NCBI GenBank assembly: GCA_028023455.1 | Contig: JAQFVV010012402.1 | Coordinates: 13,386,483 to 13,450,482, forward strand | Direction of reading: 5' to 3' | DNA length: 64,000 bases | From: Epiperipatus broadwayi | Lineage: Eukaryota; Onychophora; Udeonychophora; Euonychophora; Peripatidae | In this document: piece by piece, positions 48,285-61,424 of the stretch | How the letters are laid out: each line of letters starts with the position of its first letter | How positions within the stretch are numbered: the stretch's first letter is position 1 | Program-made: the position numbers and the translations under genes | The notes under the pieces: model-generated | Seen by the model: only the letters and a program-made list of their open reading frames with translations | Databases searched by the model: none | What the model was told of the DNA's origin: nothing

Positions 48285-49420
48285 CTGAAGTTCAAAAAAT
48301 ATTTAATAAAAAAATTAGTAAATAGCAATATTTTTTTTTTGATCTTTCCAGTTTATTATAAACCTATTTTTTTTTTTTTTTTAAGCACAAAAATTTAAAT
48401 GAAAGTTAATTTTACTTTGTATAGACATGCTTATATACATTCTGTAATGTATAAATGTATTTTATTAGTAATAATATGCTTATTTTTATGTACTGTTTGT
48501 ACAAAAATTTAGCAATAAATCAAAACTTTATTGAATTAATTATAAGCATTGATCAAGAATTAATAGATATTAAAATAAAACAGGCAGTTGACTATTTCAC
48601 ATAATTAGAGAACATATTTTTTTATTAATTTTATTTTTAAATTGTATGTGTATATGTGGCATGTATAATATATTTACATATTTTAACACAAATATATATA
48701 TATGTGTGTGTGTTAAAAATGCATATTTTGTACAGTTTACTATCTCAATTTTGAAATCCATACCGAGATTTAAAATCAAATATCATGAATATGAGATAAA
48801 TACTGTATATATAATTAAAATATTATATCTAATAATTATTATAGAAAATGTAATAATTAGATTCACATATAGTTATAATAAATTAAGTATAAATTGTATT
48901 ATTAAAACAGAGGCAAAATCCTCCATACAGTAGTAATCCCAGTGCAAGCCATAGTAATCAATGGATGCAAGCAGGTGAGTGACTATGGTTATTAAAGAAC
49001 CAAAAACACCAAAATGTATAGATGCTGAACTGGATTCAGGTCTATAGGACTATACAAATGAATGAGCTTGGATTGAAAACATTATTGTGTTTTCAATTTG
49101 GACTCATTGCTTTATAGTTAATTAAATAGATATAAAAAAGATGGCTGCATTAGATCCTAAGATCTAGATGCAGTGCTTTCAGATCCAAAGCTCCTCACTG
49201 ATGAAAACCACAAGTTAGATACTAGTCTGGGGATATTGGATGAATAGGTACTAGATAAGGATCTTAGGCACAAACCTTCTTGCATTCATTAATTACTATG
49301 GGTGGCAGTACTGTATGGAGAATTTTTCTTGTTTTAACAGCTTGTGTAAGCCTAGTTAATGGTAACCATGTGATGTTTAGTGGTTTAACTACACTATTAA
49401 AATATATTATTTTACAAGGG
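48285..49420. other. 1.1 kb AT-rich sequence, nothing recognised
   Basis: Contains small frames (for example 95 codons at 48646 and 72 codons at 49280) without any recognisable domain; not supported as genes. Confidence 0.5.
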
Positions 49421-49424
49421 GTTC

Positions 49425-49495
49425 ATATTATAATGGTTAACGCATCTACATATCTTATCACTGATCTGGAATTTGAGTCTAAATCAGTTGAACTT
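49425..49495 (+). repeat. tRNA-like segment, possible SINE head
   Basis: An A-box-like TGGTTAACGC and a B-box-like ATTTGAGTC lie about 40 bp apart. No cloverleaf good enough for a tRNA gene and no second copy was noticed. Confidence 0.3.
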
Positions 49496-49924
49496 TGAAA
49501 TTTTTATTTAAACAGGTTTAACATTATTTTTCCAGTTTACCATGACTCATATCAATTCAGTTAGTCATCCAATAGTGATTGCTAGATGAATATCTATAGC
49601 TGTAGATTAAAGATCACATATTAATCTGTGTTGGTCAGATTTGTCGATTGTAAAAATAAAAATTATGATTTCAATATAATATTTCTTCACTCTAGATATC
49701 TCATTTTCCTTATATAGAGAGAAAAAAATAGAATTATCAGAATCACTTAACATTAAATTACTTCAGCTGTGCTGCTTGTGAAACAAAATCTGAATAAAAC
49801 AAGTTAGTATGGCTCAAGTAATTTAAAATCAGGTGATATTTATAATTTTATTTTCTAATTCAGCTAGTGATATGCAACTAGTTCTATATATATATAATAT
49901 TAAAACATTAATAAGAGTGGGATT

Positions 49925-50015
49925 CCACCCTTATTGTTAAAAGGAGGTTGCCTTGGCAACAGGTTGAAATTGTTGATATTGGTATTGTCTGATTTTTAAT
50001 GATATATATATATAT
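49925..50015 (+). repeat. Repeat K copy 3 (TA-tailed)
   Basis: Shares TTATTGTTAAAAGGAGGTTG, GGCAACAG and a TA-rich tail with the copies at 11010 and 36139. The family E LTR begins directly after the TA tail. Confidence 0.5.
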
Positions 50016-51146
50016 TGTAACATTTTCACGTTTTAATAGATTCTGGTAGTCCTTTTTTTTACACACTATTAAGTGAAAATTAATCAAGCTGTGGTGTAGA
50101 AAATATCTTGTTCTTATTTCCAAAAACATAGCTATATTTCCTGATTAACTGGCCCACTAATTATTACGACAAGAATTGCTGTCGAAGTTAGTTTTAATTT
50201 ATAAGAAGGCACATATAATGAAGTTATGGAAGAATAAATATGAAAAAAGTGATTATACAGAAAGTGGATTATTGGTTTTTATATTGGGTTTAGGAAAATA
50301 TAAGGAGGATTTAGATATAAAGGCCATAGATTTGACAAAGATTATGTTGTGGAAATGGGATGGAGCAGAATATGGGAAAACTTAGATTGGGGAATGTAAA
50401 ATAAAGTAGCTAACAGGTTTCTCTGGGTATAATTGCTGAGAGATTCTTGACTTCATTTAAGGAGAAGCTACAGTACATCACATCACTTCTTTATATCCCA
50501 TAATTTTGATGCAAGTAACTAAAAGGTCGGGGTTATGATTTTCCGTAACTTTATTTTTTTAGAGAATATTATACCTGGGGCTTAGCTAATAAATAAACTT
50601 ATTGTCCAATGTAATTTACACACCACACAATTAACTAATATTAATAAATTTAATAATTAACATTAATAATGCACAATGAAAAGTTGATAAAAGCAAAATA
50701 TTTTATTCAAACAAATTAAAATATTTAAAAGATAAATTACTAATTAATTGGAAAGACTACACACATGCTAATGCAGACATGAATCAATCAATTGAAACAA
50801 TTTAACAATTAAAGTTCACTTCCAAATTTCTAAAGTTTCTTGAATAGGAAAACTAATGTCTCTATCAGGGTTATATTATAAGCTTAATTTAGTCACAATC
50901 AGGATATGAATAATCTTAGCTTACCGATAAGTTTAGTCAGTTTATGAAGATTGTTGATTACCATGCATGTTTTTTTCTGAGGTAGGATGAGTTCATGGCC
51001 ATTGGTTTTCTCTTGTTTTTTTGGTCCATCCTAAAGGCTAGTCATAAAAGCTTTTCTGGGGTTGACGGTCTTCATGATGAACAATGTCAAAAGATTCAGT
51101 TCACTCCAGCATGACAAGACAACGTTTAAAATTTTTCTGACCTTTT

Positions 51147-54100
51147 ATATTGAAGCAGTCGGATCTGATTTCGATCCTAGCTTCATGACATCTAGCCATA
51201 AGCCCACTTCAAACCCTAGTACTAACCTTAAATTTCCGATGCAATGGGGCTTTATACAGTCAATCCATGCTAGTTTTCTTAAAGAAAAACTACTTTATAA
51301 ATGTGTATTAAGATTAATTAGTTTAAGGTTTAAATTAATTGATGCTATTAATAAATTCATGATAAAATTATTCATGAATTTATATATATATATTATAACT
51401 GCATGGATTGTGCATATATATTTATAAATATTTGTTTGAAAGTTTCATTGCATCGGGAATGTTTTGATTTTACTTTTAAATAATTTGTTAAAATTTTAGT
51501 GATCAAAAGCTACATTCTTTCGATAAGCTTTCAGATTTTCCCTTTCCAAAACAATGGGTAAAGTTTTATTAATTAGAAAAAAAGATAAGTATTTAAAATG
51601 TAAGGATTTCCTAATTAAAATCATTTTTAGATTTAAAAATTCATTTTTTAATTAGAAAATGAATTCAAGTTAATGAGTTTGAAAGTCTTGTCGAAGGAAT
51701 GTATCTAAAATCAATTAGTAGAAACTTGTATCATTGAAAATGAAATAAGCACTAGCCCAAAGCCATCAGACACAGTATAAATAGCTCTGAAAAGTTTGGA
51801 GAGAAAAGAAGCCATCTTTGTTATAGAAAAGTACCATTAAATTCTGTGCGTCTTAAAATCATGAATTCAAATAGTGTTCCTATCATGGTGAGGGGCTAAA
51901 CGTCAGGAATCTGGCTATGGTTCCTGAAGTTCCCTGAAAATCTTCAATGAAGCTTCTAAATTCTTCGGACCAATTATGCTGCCAAAATCATGAAAAATCA
52001 ATTAAAAGGCTGTTCAAATAATCGACCAAATGCATGCCTACGTTTTACCAACCCGGACATGTAAACTAAGGAACTAGCCCCGGAAGAAATGGTAATATAT
52101 TTCCATAATGAGCCATAACTTTCTGGCCAGTTTCCGAACTTTACACTCCCTTTAAGAGCTCTTTTCATTCTTTAATGTAAATCTGTACAAAACTTTCTTT
52201 TATTTATGCTTTTTAAATTCATAGTAATTCTCTCAACCTCTAGTCTTTAACTTTCCTTTCTTACAATGGCAGTTCATTTACTATATTACATATATTTATT
52301 GTGTGATTTATTAATGTCGTTTATTTTTAATTATATGCCAATAATCCTTCGACTCAATGAGCTCCTTTGTTCCATTTGCTTTGTATAATATTAATTCTGA
52401 TAGTAATTCTCTCCCATTAGAACTAGATTTATACAGTTCTATCAATCATCGAGTCGAAGGAAAGTATTAAATGTTTATTTTTATAATTGGCTAATAATAA
52501 ATTATTAGCTCTGTTTCTAATCTATGCCCCAGCTATTTTCTCATTTCACCAATATTTATTTACTCATGTATAATGTTAAAATATTTTGCAAAAGAGGGTC
52601 GATAAAGGAATCAACTAAATATACTGTATTCTAATTCTAATTTCTGTTACTTTCTATTATAACGATCGAAATGAAAGTGAAGATCGAATCTAACCGCAAA
52701 AACAATATCTGCAACTACCAGGGCACCATCTAGGCATTTGAGCCTAGAAAAATTTATAGAGTAGGCAGATACGCGCTGTTAAGATTCCACTTTATTTAAA
52801 TATTCCGATCGTTAGCCCAAGTCACTAGCTCAGCGGAGACGCAGAGATAAAAATCTATATCTTAATTTATATCTTAAATATCAATAAATAAAAGCCACTG
52901 CCAGAAATTAACACATAAAAATATTTATTTACGCACGTATAAAATAACATTTAAATTTTGAGGAATAAGTTTAACATTTTAGATTTTTATATTAACTTTT
53001 AATTTTACATTTAACTAAGTTTCAATGAGTTTAATATTTTATTTAGATAGTCAAGTATGAATAGACTACATAGATCTGCATTTGAAAAGAAAATATTCTT
53101 CCCTGATTTAACCTTAGGCAACAAATTTCGCAATCAACTGGCACCAATCAATCTGATACACTCATGTATTCAATGTAGCATGATACAACAACACAAAATA
53201 CTATACTGTCAGGAATGGACATATGAACAATAAGTAGAAATAGAGAAGACATTGACTCTCCACCAACAGGAATGTGACATCTGTTGGCAAGTAGAACAAT
53301 AAACAAAAAACTTCATAGGAATGGACTGCGGTCTTCTGCCGACTTACAAACCCATCCATAGGCAAACAGAGGGTGTGTGGCGTATATCTATAATCCTGCC
53401 TGTAGCGGACCTCATACTACATCTACAATTACACAAATATATTCAATCCATTGAACCAATTCAACTAATGAAATGAATAACCTAAGATTACCCTCCCTTA
53501 ATATAACTTTACAAAACTATATAGCCATTCACGCCCGACTTAAATTTAACATTTAAATACGTTCGCACAGATTTGTTTAAAAATGTTGGGTATAGATCGG
53601 CTGCACAGATTCCACAGTCAAAACATTCCAAATTAAACACAACCGATCAAAATACAAAGTCAATCGATAACGTCAATTGCAACAGGGAATACACAAGGCC
53701 CCATGGCATTCATCGTAAGATGCCCGCATTAACATCGTTGACCTATATATTCCAATCGACTGTGAAAACCACAACATAATCAACCGCTAATGAATCTATG
53801 CAACGTCTATATCCAACTTAAATGTACTGCATTTAATAATTTCTACAATAAATATTACTACAAATAAAAATAATAAAATGGAAATGATTTTAGCAAAACT
53901 TAACTATATAAATTTAAACAATCAATTATTAATTTGAAAATCAAATAAGAGTTCATTTTAAAATTTAAATTAGCTGAATCTTTAAAAAAAAATCAATGAC
54001 GAAAGTTCTTAATTACTTTTTTTTTTTGGTTGTTGTTAATTTGTAAAGTTCATAGCTCACGGTAGAAGAGTCCAGGTTTCTGCTTTTAATTCCCACGACG

Positions 54101-55913
54101 CCTCCATTGGAAGATAATGTTCTGGAAATGGCAATAGCTGGTTCAAGGTATCACAGTCTTTTCATTTTTCCTTTTTAAATAGAGAGTGTGGTATGTGCGT
54201 CCTACCACCTCTCAAACATACAACGCTGGAACTCCAGAAAAAACTGTATTTCCCTTTTTATATTATCCACCCAGATTCAATTAACAAAACGTCACTAATC
54301 CATCACTTTCGTTAGGGTCCGAGCCAAGGCTTAGTGCTTCCATTGGTCAAGCTAATTTCTCTTTATTTTCTTATCTATCTTTCATCAGATCATTTTAATC
54401 ATACAAGAGCCCAAGGCTAGCTTGGTTTTCGATAATTCATAAACAATCATTTCCATTTACAGATTACATTAATTAATACCTGTTTTTATTTTTAAATCTT
54501 GTACTTTTTTTTAATAAAAAAAGTACGTTCAAATACTTATTTGTTTTTTTTTAAAAAAAATATTTTTAAAGTTTGGCATCTGTGCGAATGTATATGCGTT
54601 TAACAAACATTTTAATTTTAGCGTTTAGTTTTTTACTTTTATTTGCGAACTTTTAAGTTTTTATTTTAAATAAATGTAACGACATATTTATATATCGTTA
54701 CACTATTAAGATTCAGGGAGGGCACGATGTTTGGGGCATAAGTAATATAAGTTTATAAATGCTTTAAAATAATTTTAATTAAAAGCTCATTTGACTTTAA
54801 TTAATTTGATCAAGTCATCACGTAGAGCATTCTATAATAAATTAGATTTTATTATTCAAACGGTGACTATCAAGTCATCATCTTCGAATGTTGCTGACAT
54901 AGGGCAATCTTCCACTCCGTAGGCTTGTCGGTGGTAATATTACTGTTATTTTAAATTATAGAGGAAGAAAGCACTTTCTCCTCCACTTATATTATATTTG
55001 GAACACCAAAGGTTCGTAGTTATAACTCGGCCTGGTTTTCCCCATGTTCCACATCTCCTTAAAGGGCAGTAAGACTTGTCAAGTACAAGCCACCATACTA
55101 TTTAAACCACTGACCAGCGATTATCTTTCCTGTTCATTTTATAGCTCATAATTCGTCAGCACCGTTACCTCTCTTTTCCAGTAAAGCCCGCTCTTATTCT
55201 CGTAATTCATGATGAAGTGATTCCAATTAAAGTCGAATAAATTCTTAGTCATCTCAAATTAAATGTTTTCTAATAAAGGTTAAAGTTATGCCCTAAATAC
55301 GTATCTTGCTCTTCATGAATGAATTTGCAAATGTGAAAATAAATCTCACATTCTTTCGTATAAAATTAGAATAATAATTTCCTTTACAACTGAATATCTT
55401 TATCTGCCTTTATTTTTTTGTTGGGGGCATAGACAGATAGAGTTCCATAATATTGCATAATATTTGTTGGCATATAATAGGAACTGCCATTCTTATTATA
55501 ATTATAAACTCTGTTTAAGGCTAGAGGTTATCAATATAATCATCATTTAAAAATTGAACAAAACTATTACTATTATTATTAAAATATTTTATTAACACAC
55601 TTGGTTTCTTAAGTCTTTTATGCAATAATTATTTAATGTTAAGGCTCACTGTCTGTGTTGGCAACCCGAATATATACATATGATTCGATTTAAAATTATC
55701 TTCAGTTAATTTATTATCCGATATTAGTGTCAGTTCAGGGTCTCTAATCCTCACCAACCATTGAGCTAGTTCCTTGGTGCATAGCACTGTGCTGTCAATT
55801 TAGGTCATCCATTGATCTGAGCTGGTGAGTTGGGTTTGAATTCAGTTTGGTTCAGCTGAGTTTGGATCCGACTTGCAGTTTAGGTGGTGGAGGTTTTTCG
55901 ACCGGTACAATAT
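51147..55913 (+). mobile_element. Solo LTR, family C (2.71 kb net), TSD ATAT
   Basis: Starts TGAAGCAG at 51151 and ends CGACCGGTACA at 55909, flanked by ATAT (51147-51150, 55910-55913). The uninterrupted sister LTR at 57826 shows the pre-insertion site. The end resembles the family D end (TTTTTCGACTGGTACA on the minus strand), so C and D are probably related but in opposite orientation. It is itself split by solo LTR B. No internal region is attached. Confidence 0.75.
52658..54702. mobile_element. Solo LTR, family A/B (2.05 kb), TSD CTAT, nested in C
   Basis: Starts TATAACGATC (TGTAACGA with one change) and ends TCGTTACA, with CTAT at 52654-52657 and 54703-54706. Homologous along its length to 8929-10961. 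It carries TTCGCACAGAT (53562) and ATCTGTGCGAA (54587) as an inverted pair, and its right end is a hairpin (TGTAACGACATATTT.TATATCGTTACA). It is the youngest layer of the nest. Confidence 0.75.
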
Positions 55914-56357
55914 TCACGATCAGTTTTTAGACTTCTTTGCACATCTATTTTCTTTTGTTCTTTTATCAGAATACCAGATAATAATCTACTACATTCCTTC
56001 TTCAATTTAAGTTACAAAGTCTTTTTTTTTTCAGCATAATTCTGCCATTTCTAATTAGCTTTCCAAAAAAAAAAAAAAAATTTAATGATTGTAATCTTTT
56101 ATTTTGGAATTTTTCTTATTTGTCTGGATTAGTAATCTGCATGTCATTTATTCTTTCCAATTTTAACTCATATTTTAAATCCAAGTAATAATTCAAAACA
56201 AAAAAAAATCAACTCTCATTGTACATTTTTTAAAAAAAATTACACTAACTAAAAAAAAATTAAAATTGCATCTTTTAATAAGATCGCTAAATTTACTTTT
56301 TCTTTTAGCTTTTACCAAATGCCACTATATTGGTACCATATATAAATAAATGGTACA

Positions 56358-56931
56358 ATACCACCTGGGTCAGGGGATGAGAATAAAATAGGGGGTTAAA
56401 TTAATTTTATTGTTTTAAGTCCATACTCGGAGTTTTTTTGTATTAGCTTACTGATATATTTTTGTAGACGTATTCACAAGTGATATGTGGCTTTAAAGCC
56501 CACATTTAAGGTCTAACATGGTGGGAATGAGAAACATTTCACATTCACCTGTGTCCTTTCCATTCAAGCATAATACTAACAATAAGGAGCTCAAGTCATA
56601 AGCACATATGAGCATTGCTCATTCTTTTGAATCTTACAGGTTCATGGCAACTTGGTCCACCCTCCTATTTCTCAGGAACCCTGCTACAAATAGACTGATG
56701 GGTATTTACAGATGGTCTTATGTTACATACTATGTACAAGGACTCAGAGCTATGCTTTTTCCCCTCTCCAGTATCTGCCTACCCGGTCAACACTTGTGAC
56801 TTAATATCTACATCAGCAGCAATTATGTTTTCTAGACATATTTAAATATATATATTTTTAGTTGTATAATCAGAATTTAACATTGTATCTCATGTAGTGG
56901 TTTGTTTTGAAGCCTTGCGTTGAGAAACCCT
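56358..56931 (+). other. Internal region of element E
   Basis: 574 bp between the two E LTRs. A weak primer-site candidate (TGGGTCAGGGGATGAG from 56368) resembles a tRNA-Leu complement with gaps. No clear polypurine tract before the 3' LTR and no coding similarity. Confidence 0.4.
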
Positions 56932-58270
56932 TATAACATTTTCCCGTTTTAATAGATTCTGGTAGGCCCTTTTTTTACACACTATTAAGTGAAAGTTAAT
57001 CAAGCTATGGTGTAGAAAATATCTTGTTCCTATTTCCAAAAACATAGCTTTATTTCCTGATTAACTGGCCTACTAATTATTATGACAGGAATTGCCGACA
57101 AAGTTAGTTTTAATTTATAAGAGGGTGCCATAGTCAATAGACTCCTAACTTCTTCATATCCCACAATTTTGAAGCAAGTAACTAAAAGGTCGGATTATGA
57201 TTTTCCGTAACTATTTTTTTAGAGAATATTACACCTGGGGCTTAGCTAATAAATAAACATATCACAATTAACTAATATTAATAAATTTAATAACTAACAT
57301 TAATAACGAACAATGAAAAATTGATAAAAGCAAAATATTTTATTCAGACAAATTAAAATATTTAAAAGATAAATTACTAATTAATTGGAAAGACTACACA
57401 CACCCTAATGCAGAGATGAATAAATCAATTGAAACAGTTTAACAATTAAAGTTCACTTCCAAATTTCTAAAGTCTCTTGAATAGGAACATTAATGTCTTT
57501 ATCAGGGTTATATTATAAGCTTAATTTAGTTACGCTCAGGATATATCTTAGCTTACTGGTAAGTTTAGCAAGTTTACAAAGATTGTTGATTACCATACAT
57601 GTTTTTTTATGAGGTAGGATGAGCTCATGGTTTTGGTCCATCCTAAAGGCTAGTCACGAAAGCTTTTCTGGGGTTGACAGTCTTCATGATGAATGATGTC
57701 AAAAGCTTCGGTCCACTCCAGCATGAAGAATTATTTCAGCGTAGAGTGGTCCTGGATCTTTCGTGATCCAGGACCAGCCAAAAAAAAAACAGACAAGACA
57801 ATGTTTGAAGTTTTTCTGACCTTTTATATTCATGATCAGTTTTTAGACTTCTTTGCACATCTATTTCTTTTGTTCTTTTATCAGAATACCAGATAATAAT
57901 CTAGTACATTCCTTCTTAAATTTAAGTTACAAAGTTGTTGTTTTTTTTAGCATAATTCTGCTATCTTTAATTAGTTTCCCTCCAAAAAAAAGTTTTAATG
58001 ATTGTAATCTTTTACTTCGGAATTTTTCTTTTTATTTGTCTCGATTAATAATCTGTGCGTCATTTATTCTTTCCAATTTTAACTCTTATTTTTAATCAAA
58101 GTAATAATTTGAAACAAAAAAATCAACTCTCATTGTACGTTTTAAAAAAAAAATTACACTAACTAAAAAAAATTTAAATTACGTCTTTTAATAAGATTGC
58201 TAAATTTACTTTTTCTTTTAGTTTTTACCAAATTCCAATATATTTGTACCATATATAAATAAACGGTACA
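56932..58270 (+). mobile_element. Family E 3' LTR, uninterrupted
   Basis: 1339 bp ending GGTACA, homologous to the two halves of the split LTR. Its continuity across the position of element C confirms C as a later insertion. Confidence 0.7.
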
Positions 58271-58274
58271 ATAT

Positions 58275-58635
58275 ATAATGTATTATACTATTTAAAAATT
58301 ATGACAGCTATAGCTGTATGTGATAGATTAAAGGAATCAAAAAATAAAATGATGTATTATATGATGAGATGAATGATCTATAGAGTTTATTTGAGCATTC
58401 AATAAAAATAAAAAAGTTACCAAATGATACTTGCAAGTATTGTTATATTTAGATTAATATTATGTAAAAATATCTTATGAAAATGTACTAAGACCATGTG
58501 TAATTTGATTTTATCATTATGTTTAAAGTTTTTTTTTTTATTGACTGTTTTCAATAGTTCATATACTCCTCCTCTTTTTGAATATAACAGCCATTTTCCA
58601 TTTTAGTTTATTATTAGCACTATTTACTATATGTG
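58275..58635. other. AT-rich intergenic sequence, nothing recognised
   Basis: No supported feature. Confidence 0.5.
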
Positions 58636-59165
58636 GCAATATATTGGACTATTTCCATCATCTGTAAATGTTAAATGTATAGAAAATTTTAAACTTTTCA
58701 AATACAAACAACTTGATAGTAATAATACACTATAGACAACACAGGTTAGTAATTACACAATGTTTCAAGCAGTATTATTCTCCACTCTTCTTCAGGTGTT
58801 TCTGGCCTGACCAATGATAATATTAACATAGGAATCGAACTTACATCTTTAGATTCTCAAATATCGAATTTTAAGGCAATGCTCTAATCAACAGAGCTAT
58901 CATTGCCTTTAAATACAATATTTGAGAATCTACAGATGTAGGTTTGATTCCTATACTAATATTATCATTGGTCAGGCCAGAAACACCTGAAGAAGAGTGG
59001 AGAATAATACTGCTTGAAACATTGTGTAATTACTAACCTATGTTGTCTATTTGTATGTTATTTAGTTTCTAACCAGTTGTTTGTATTTGAAAAGTTTAAA
59101 TAAAGTTTAAAAGTTTCAATACATTCAACTTTTAATGATAGATGATAAAAATAATCCAATACATA
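58636..59165. repeat. Head-to-head inverted pair of the tRNA-derived SINE
   Basis: A minus-strand copy (tail end TTGGACTATTTCCATCATC near 58645, tRNA-like head near 58880) meets a plus-strand copy (B box GGTTTGATTCC near 58942, tail to about 59165). The tRNA head on the minus strand is well kept (AGCTCTGTTGATTAGAGCA, from 58902 downward). No Penelope protein sequence is attached here. Confidence 0.7.
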
Positions 59166-60780
59166 TTATCACATGTAATATATCATCATCATAAACTTTG
59201 AAGAGTGTTTACTGTATGTTGTATTACTAATTTGTATAGGAAACCAAAAGAAACATATAGATATCAAATATGGTTAATCACAGTTCTTTTTTTTTTGCTA
59301 TGCTTAATTACTTGTAATTGTGCTGCAAGATTTGGCATGATAATGGAATGGAGATGCTGGAGCTTTGTCAATTATAGTATTCAAATTTCTTATGAACTTC
59401 TGAGCAATAAAATCATTTAGTTATATTTTTATTTATTATTTTTAATCAATTAAATCTTGAAGTTTTATTAACAAACATATAGATTTAAACTTGACTAAAA
59501 TAAATGTAGTTAAAAAACATGTTAAGACTTTTTAGGCACAAATTGGTGATATTAAAAGAAATGTCTTTTGAAATTAATATCAAAGCCAGTTTGATACTGT
59601 ATTTTCTGTCTGAAGATAGACAGAAATAACTAAGTCACATGGTATAATTCCATAGTAATAACACTTGATCAACAATGATGATATTTTGCTACTCTATGTC
59701 ACATTCATAACTGTAGTAGCATCTCATTATCTGGATCTATATCATGGCCTAATGAAATACCCTTGTATTTTAAGACATACAAATAGAAAAAGATATTTAA
59801 AAAGATCAGGGCATTGAAGATTACTCGTAGTAGAAACAATACTCCAATAATAAAAGTGAGAGGACTTTATTTTCATATTTAAATAATTTGTCTTATATAT
59901 ATAAGTGTAATGATTGAGGTATTAAAAAAGTTATTATTAACTTACAACTAAAAATGTTTAAAAGAATTGAATTAAAAGAAAAGATCATGACTATATGCTG
60001 GGATATATTAAATATCTAATCCATGTGGCTATTTGCAGTCATAAAATAGGTATATAAGATTTAATTGTTCTCGCAATAAAATAAATAAATAATTGCAGTA
60101 TAGCATTGATACTTGTTAGCATCATACTTATAAATATATAAATATGGTTCACAAGCAAATATACTTTCTTCCTTCCACTTCTTGAAAAATTTGGAATATG
60201 AAAAAAAAAAAAAAAAAACTTCTAAAAATATTACATATAGGAGAAGCAAATACAAACATAAAATAATACTGCAAACCTAAAATTATATTAATTTTTAATT
60301 AGAAAAACACATGTTCTGCTGATTCCTATTTTTAGTAAATAAGGATATTATTTGTTTCATTTACTATTGAAACAAAAAGTATAATTATTTAGTAATGTGG
60401 GTTCATTAAAATTTATGGATAGTATTAAAATAGAGATGATAGACTAAATTATGTTAACAGAATGAAAAGAAAGGGCCAACTATGAATGAAATGTTATCAC
60501 ATGATTATAGTATCCTATTGCCTAGTTAACTTTATATACACATACATCTCACATGCATTTATTCCTTTTGTGCATTTCTTGGAAAAATAACTGCTTATAA
60601 TGAATTCATGCATGAATGAAACATAATGGTCTTCCTGAATCTACTGCCATTTATTTTCAAACCTTCTTGTAGATGTCTATGAAATTATAAACATTATAAA
60701 GAAAAATGAAATTTTCATTATAAAACAACTGTGCATATTATTTCTAATATATATTTTTAAATATACAATTTTTAATGAAA
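59166..60780. other. 1.6 kb AT-rich sequence, nothing recognised
   Basis: Includes a poly-A tract (about 60200-60218). Small frames without recognisable domains. Confidence 0.5.
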
Positions 60781-60785
60781 CTTAC

Positions 60786-61305
60786 TGTAGTGTCCTGGAC
60801 AAGGTGATTTAAGATTTATTGTAATTCTTTATGTAAATAATAAGTGTAAAATTAAAGATTCATAAATAATATGTGTATAAAAAGTATTGGAATTATTAAT
60901 GTAAATTGTCATGTAAAAATAACCATATATGGGTTTAAAGTTAAGTAAAATGTACTTATAAAAATGCCTCGCCTTATAAGGTAAAAATGGGGATAAATCA
61001 AAACCCATAAGGACTAGCAAAGGGTTCAGCTATCAGACCATATAAGGAGAGGTATTTATGGAATGTTGTTAGGATTCCAGAAGTCGGGTATATAAGTGGG
61101 ATGTAGAGGGAGAATCGGGGAGCATTAGTAGAAAAGCTAGACTACATGGCCCTAACGGGCAGATCTATGATACCCAACTTTAAAGGAGTGCTTCTGCCAA
61201 TGTATGTAATAGTAATGTATATATTGTAATTTGCTGAAAATTAAACTAATAATTTAACTTACTCAAATCTGTCTAAAGTCTCGTTTATTTGACGCATACA
61301 CGTCA
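60786..61305 (+). mobile_element. Element G 5' LTR
   Basis: Begins TGTAGTGTCCTGG and ends CACGTCA. A TATA box (TATATAA, 61089-61095) and a possible poly(A) signal ATTAAA (61240-61245) sit in the order expected for a promoter-bearing LTR. Confidence 0.85.
61089..61095 (+). promoter_or_regulatory. TATA box in element G LTR
   Basis: TATATAA inside GTCGGGTATATAAGTGGG, unchanged in the 3' LTR. Confidence 0.6.
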
Positions 61306-61309
61306 AAAC

Positions 61310-61328
61310 TGGTGCAGTCGACAGGATC
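61310..61328 (+). promoter_or_regulatory. tRNA-Ser-type primer binding site
   Basis: TGGTGCAGTCGACAGGATC begins 4 nt after the LTR end. It differs at about three positions from the complement of a tRNA-Ser 3' end as I recall it (TGGCGCAGTCGGCAGGATT), a primer used by several mag/17.6-type elements. Confidence 0.6.
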
Positions 61329-61424
61329 ACCATAGACAGATTTTGGGAACAGCAAACATATGTCGGATTTCAGTATTAAACCAAAAAAGGGAACCGCGAC
61401 TGGAGATAAATTCGTGCATCGAAA

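Larger units (their letters stand above)
50016..56357 (+). mobile_element. Family E 5' LTR, split by element C
   Basis: Halves 50016-51150 and 55910-56357 join to match 56932-58270, which has no interruption at that point (junction at TTTTATATTCATGATC near 57826). After removing element C and one ATAT the LTR is about 1.58 kb, longer than its partner because bases about 50213-50460 have no counterpart there. The 121-codon frame at 51062-51427 spans the E/C junction and is not a gene. Confidence 0.7.
50012..58274 (+). mobile_element. LTR element E with nested insertions, TSD ATAT
   Basis: 5' LTR 50016-56357 (interrupted by element C), a 574-bp internal part, and 3' LTR 56932-58270. ATAT flanks the outside (50012-50015 and 58271-58274); since the left side is a TA tract this match is weak alone. 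LTRs start TGTAACATTTTC (TATAAC in the 3' copy) and end GGTACA. The internal part has no protein-coding similarity; the 63-codon frame at 56608 is not recognised. It is a pol-less, TRIM-like or deleted LTR element. Confidence 0.65.

Noticed and set aside
51062-51427. 121-codon frame
   Set aside because: It spans the junction between the E LTR and inserted LTR C, so it is accidental.
58860-58960. Genuine tRNA gene
   Set aside because: A and B boxes are good but the anticodon arm and acceptor stem do not fit a functional tRNA, and the same head recurs in a repeat family.
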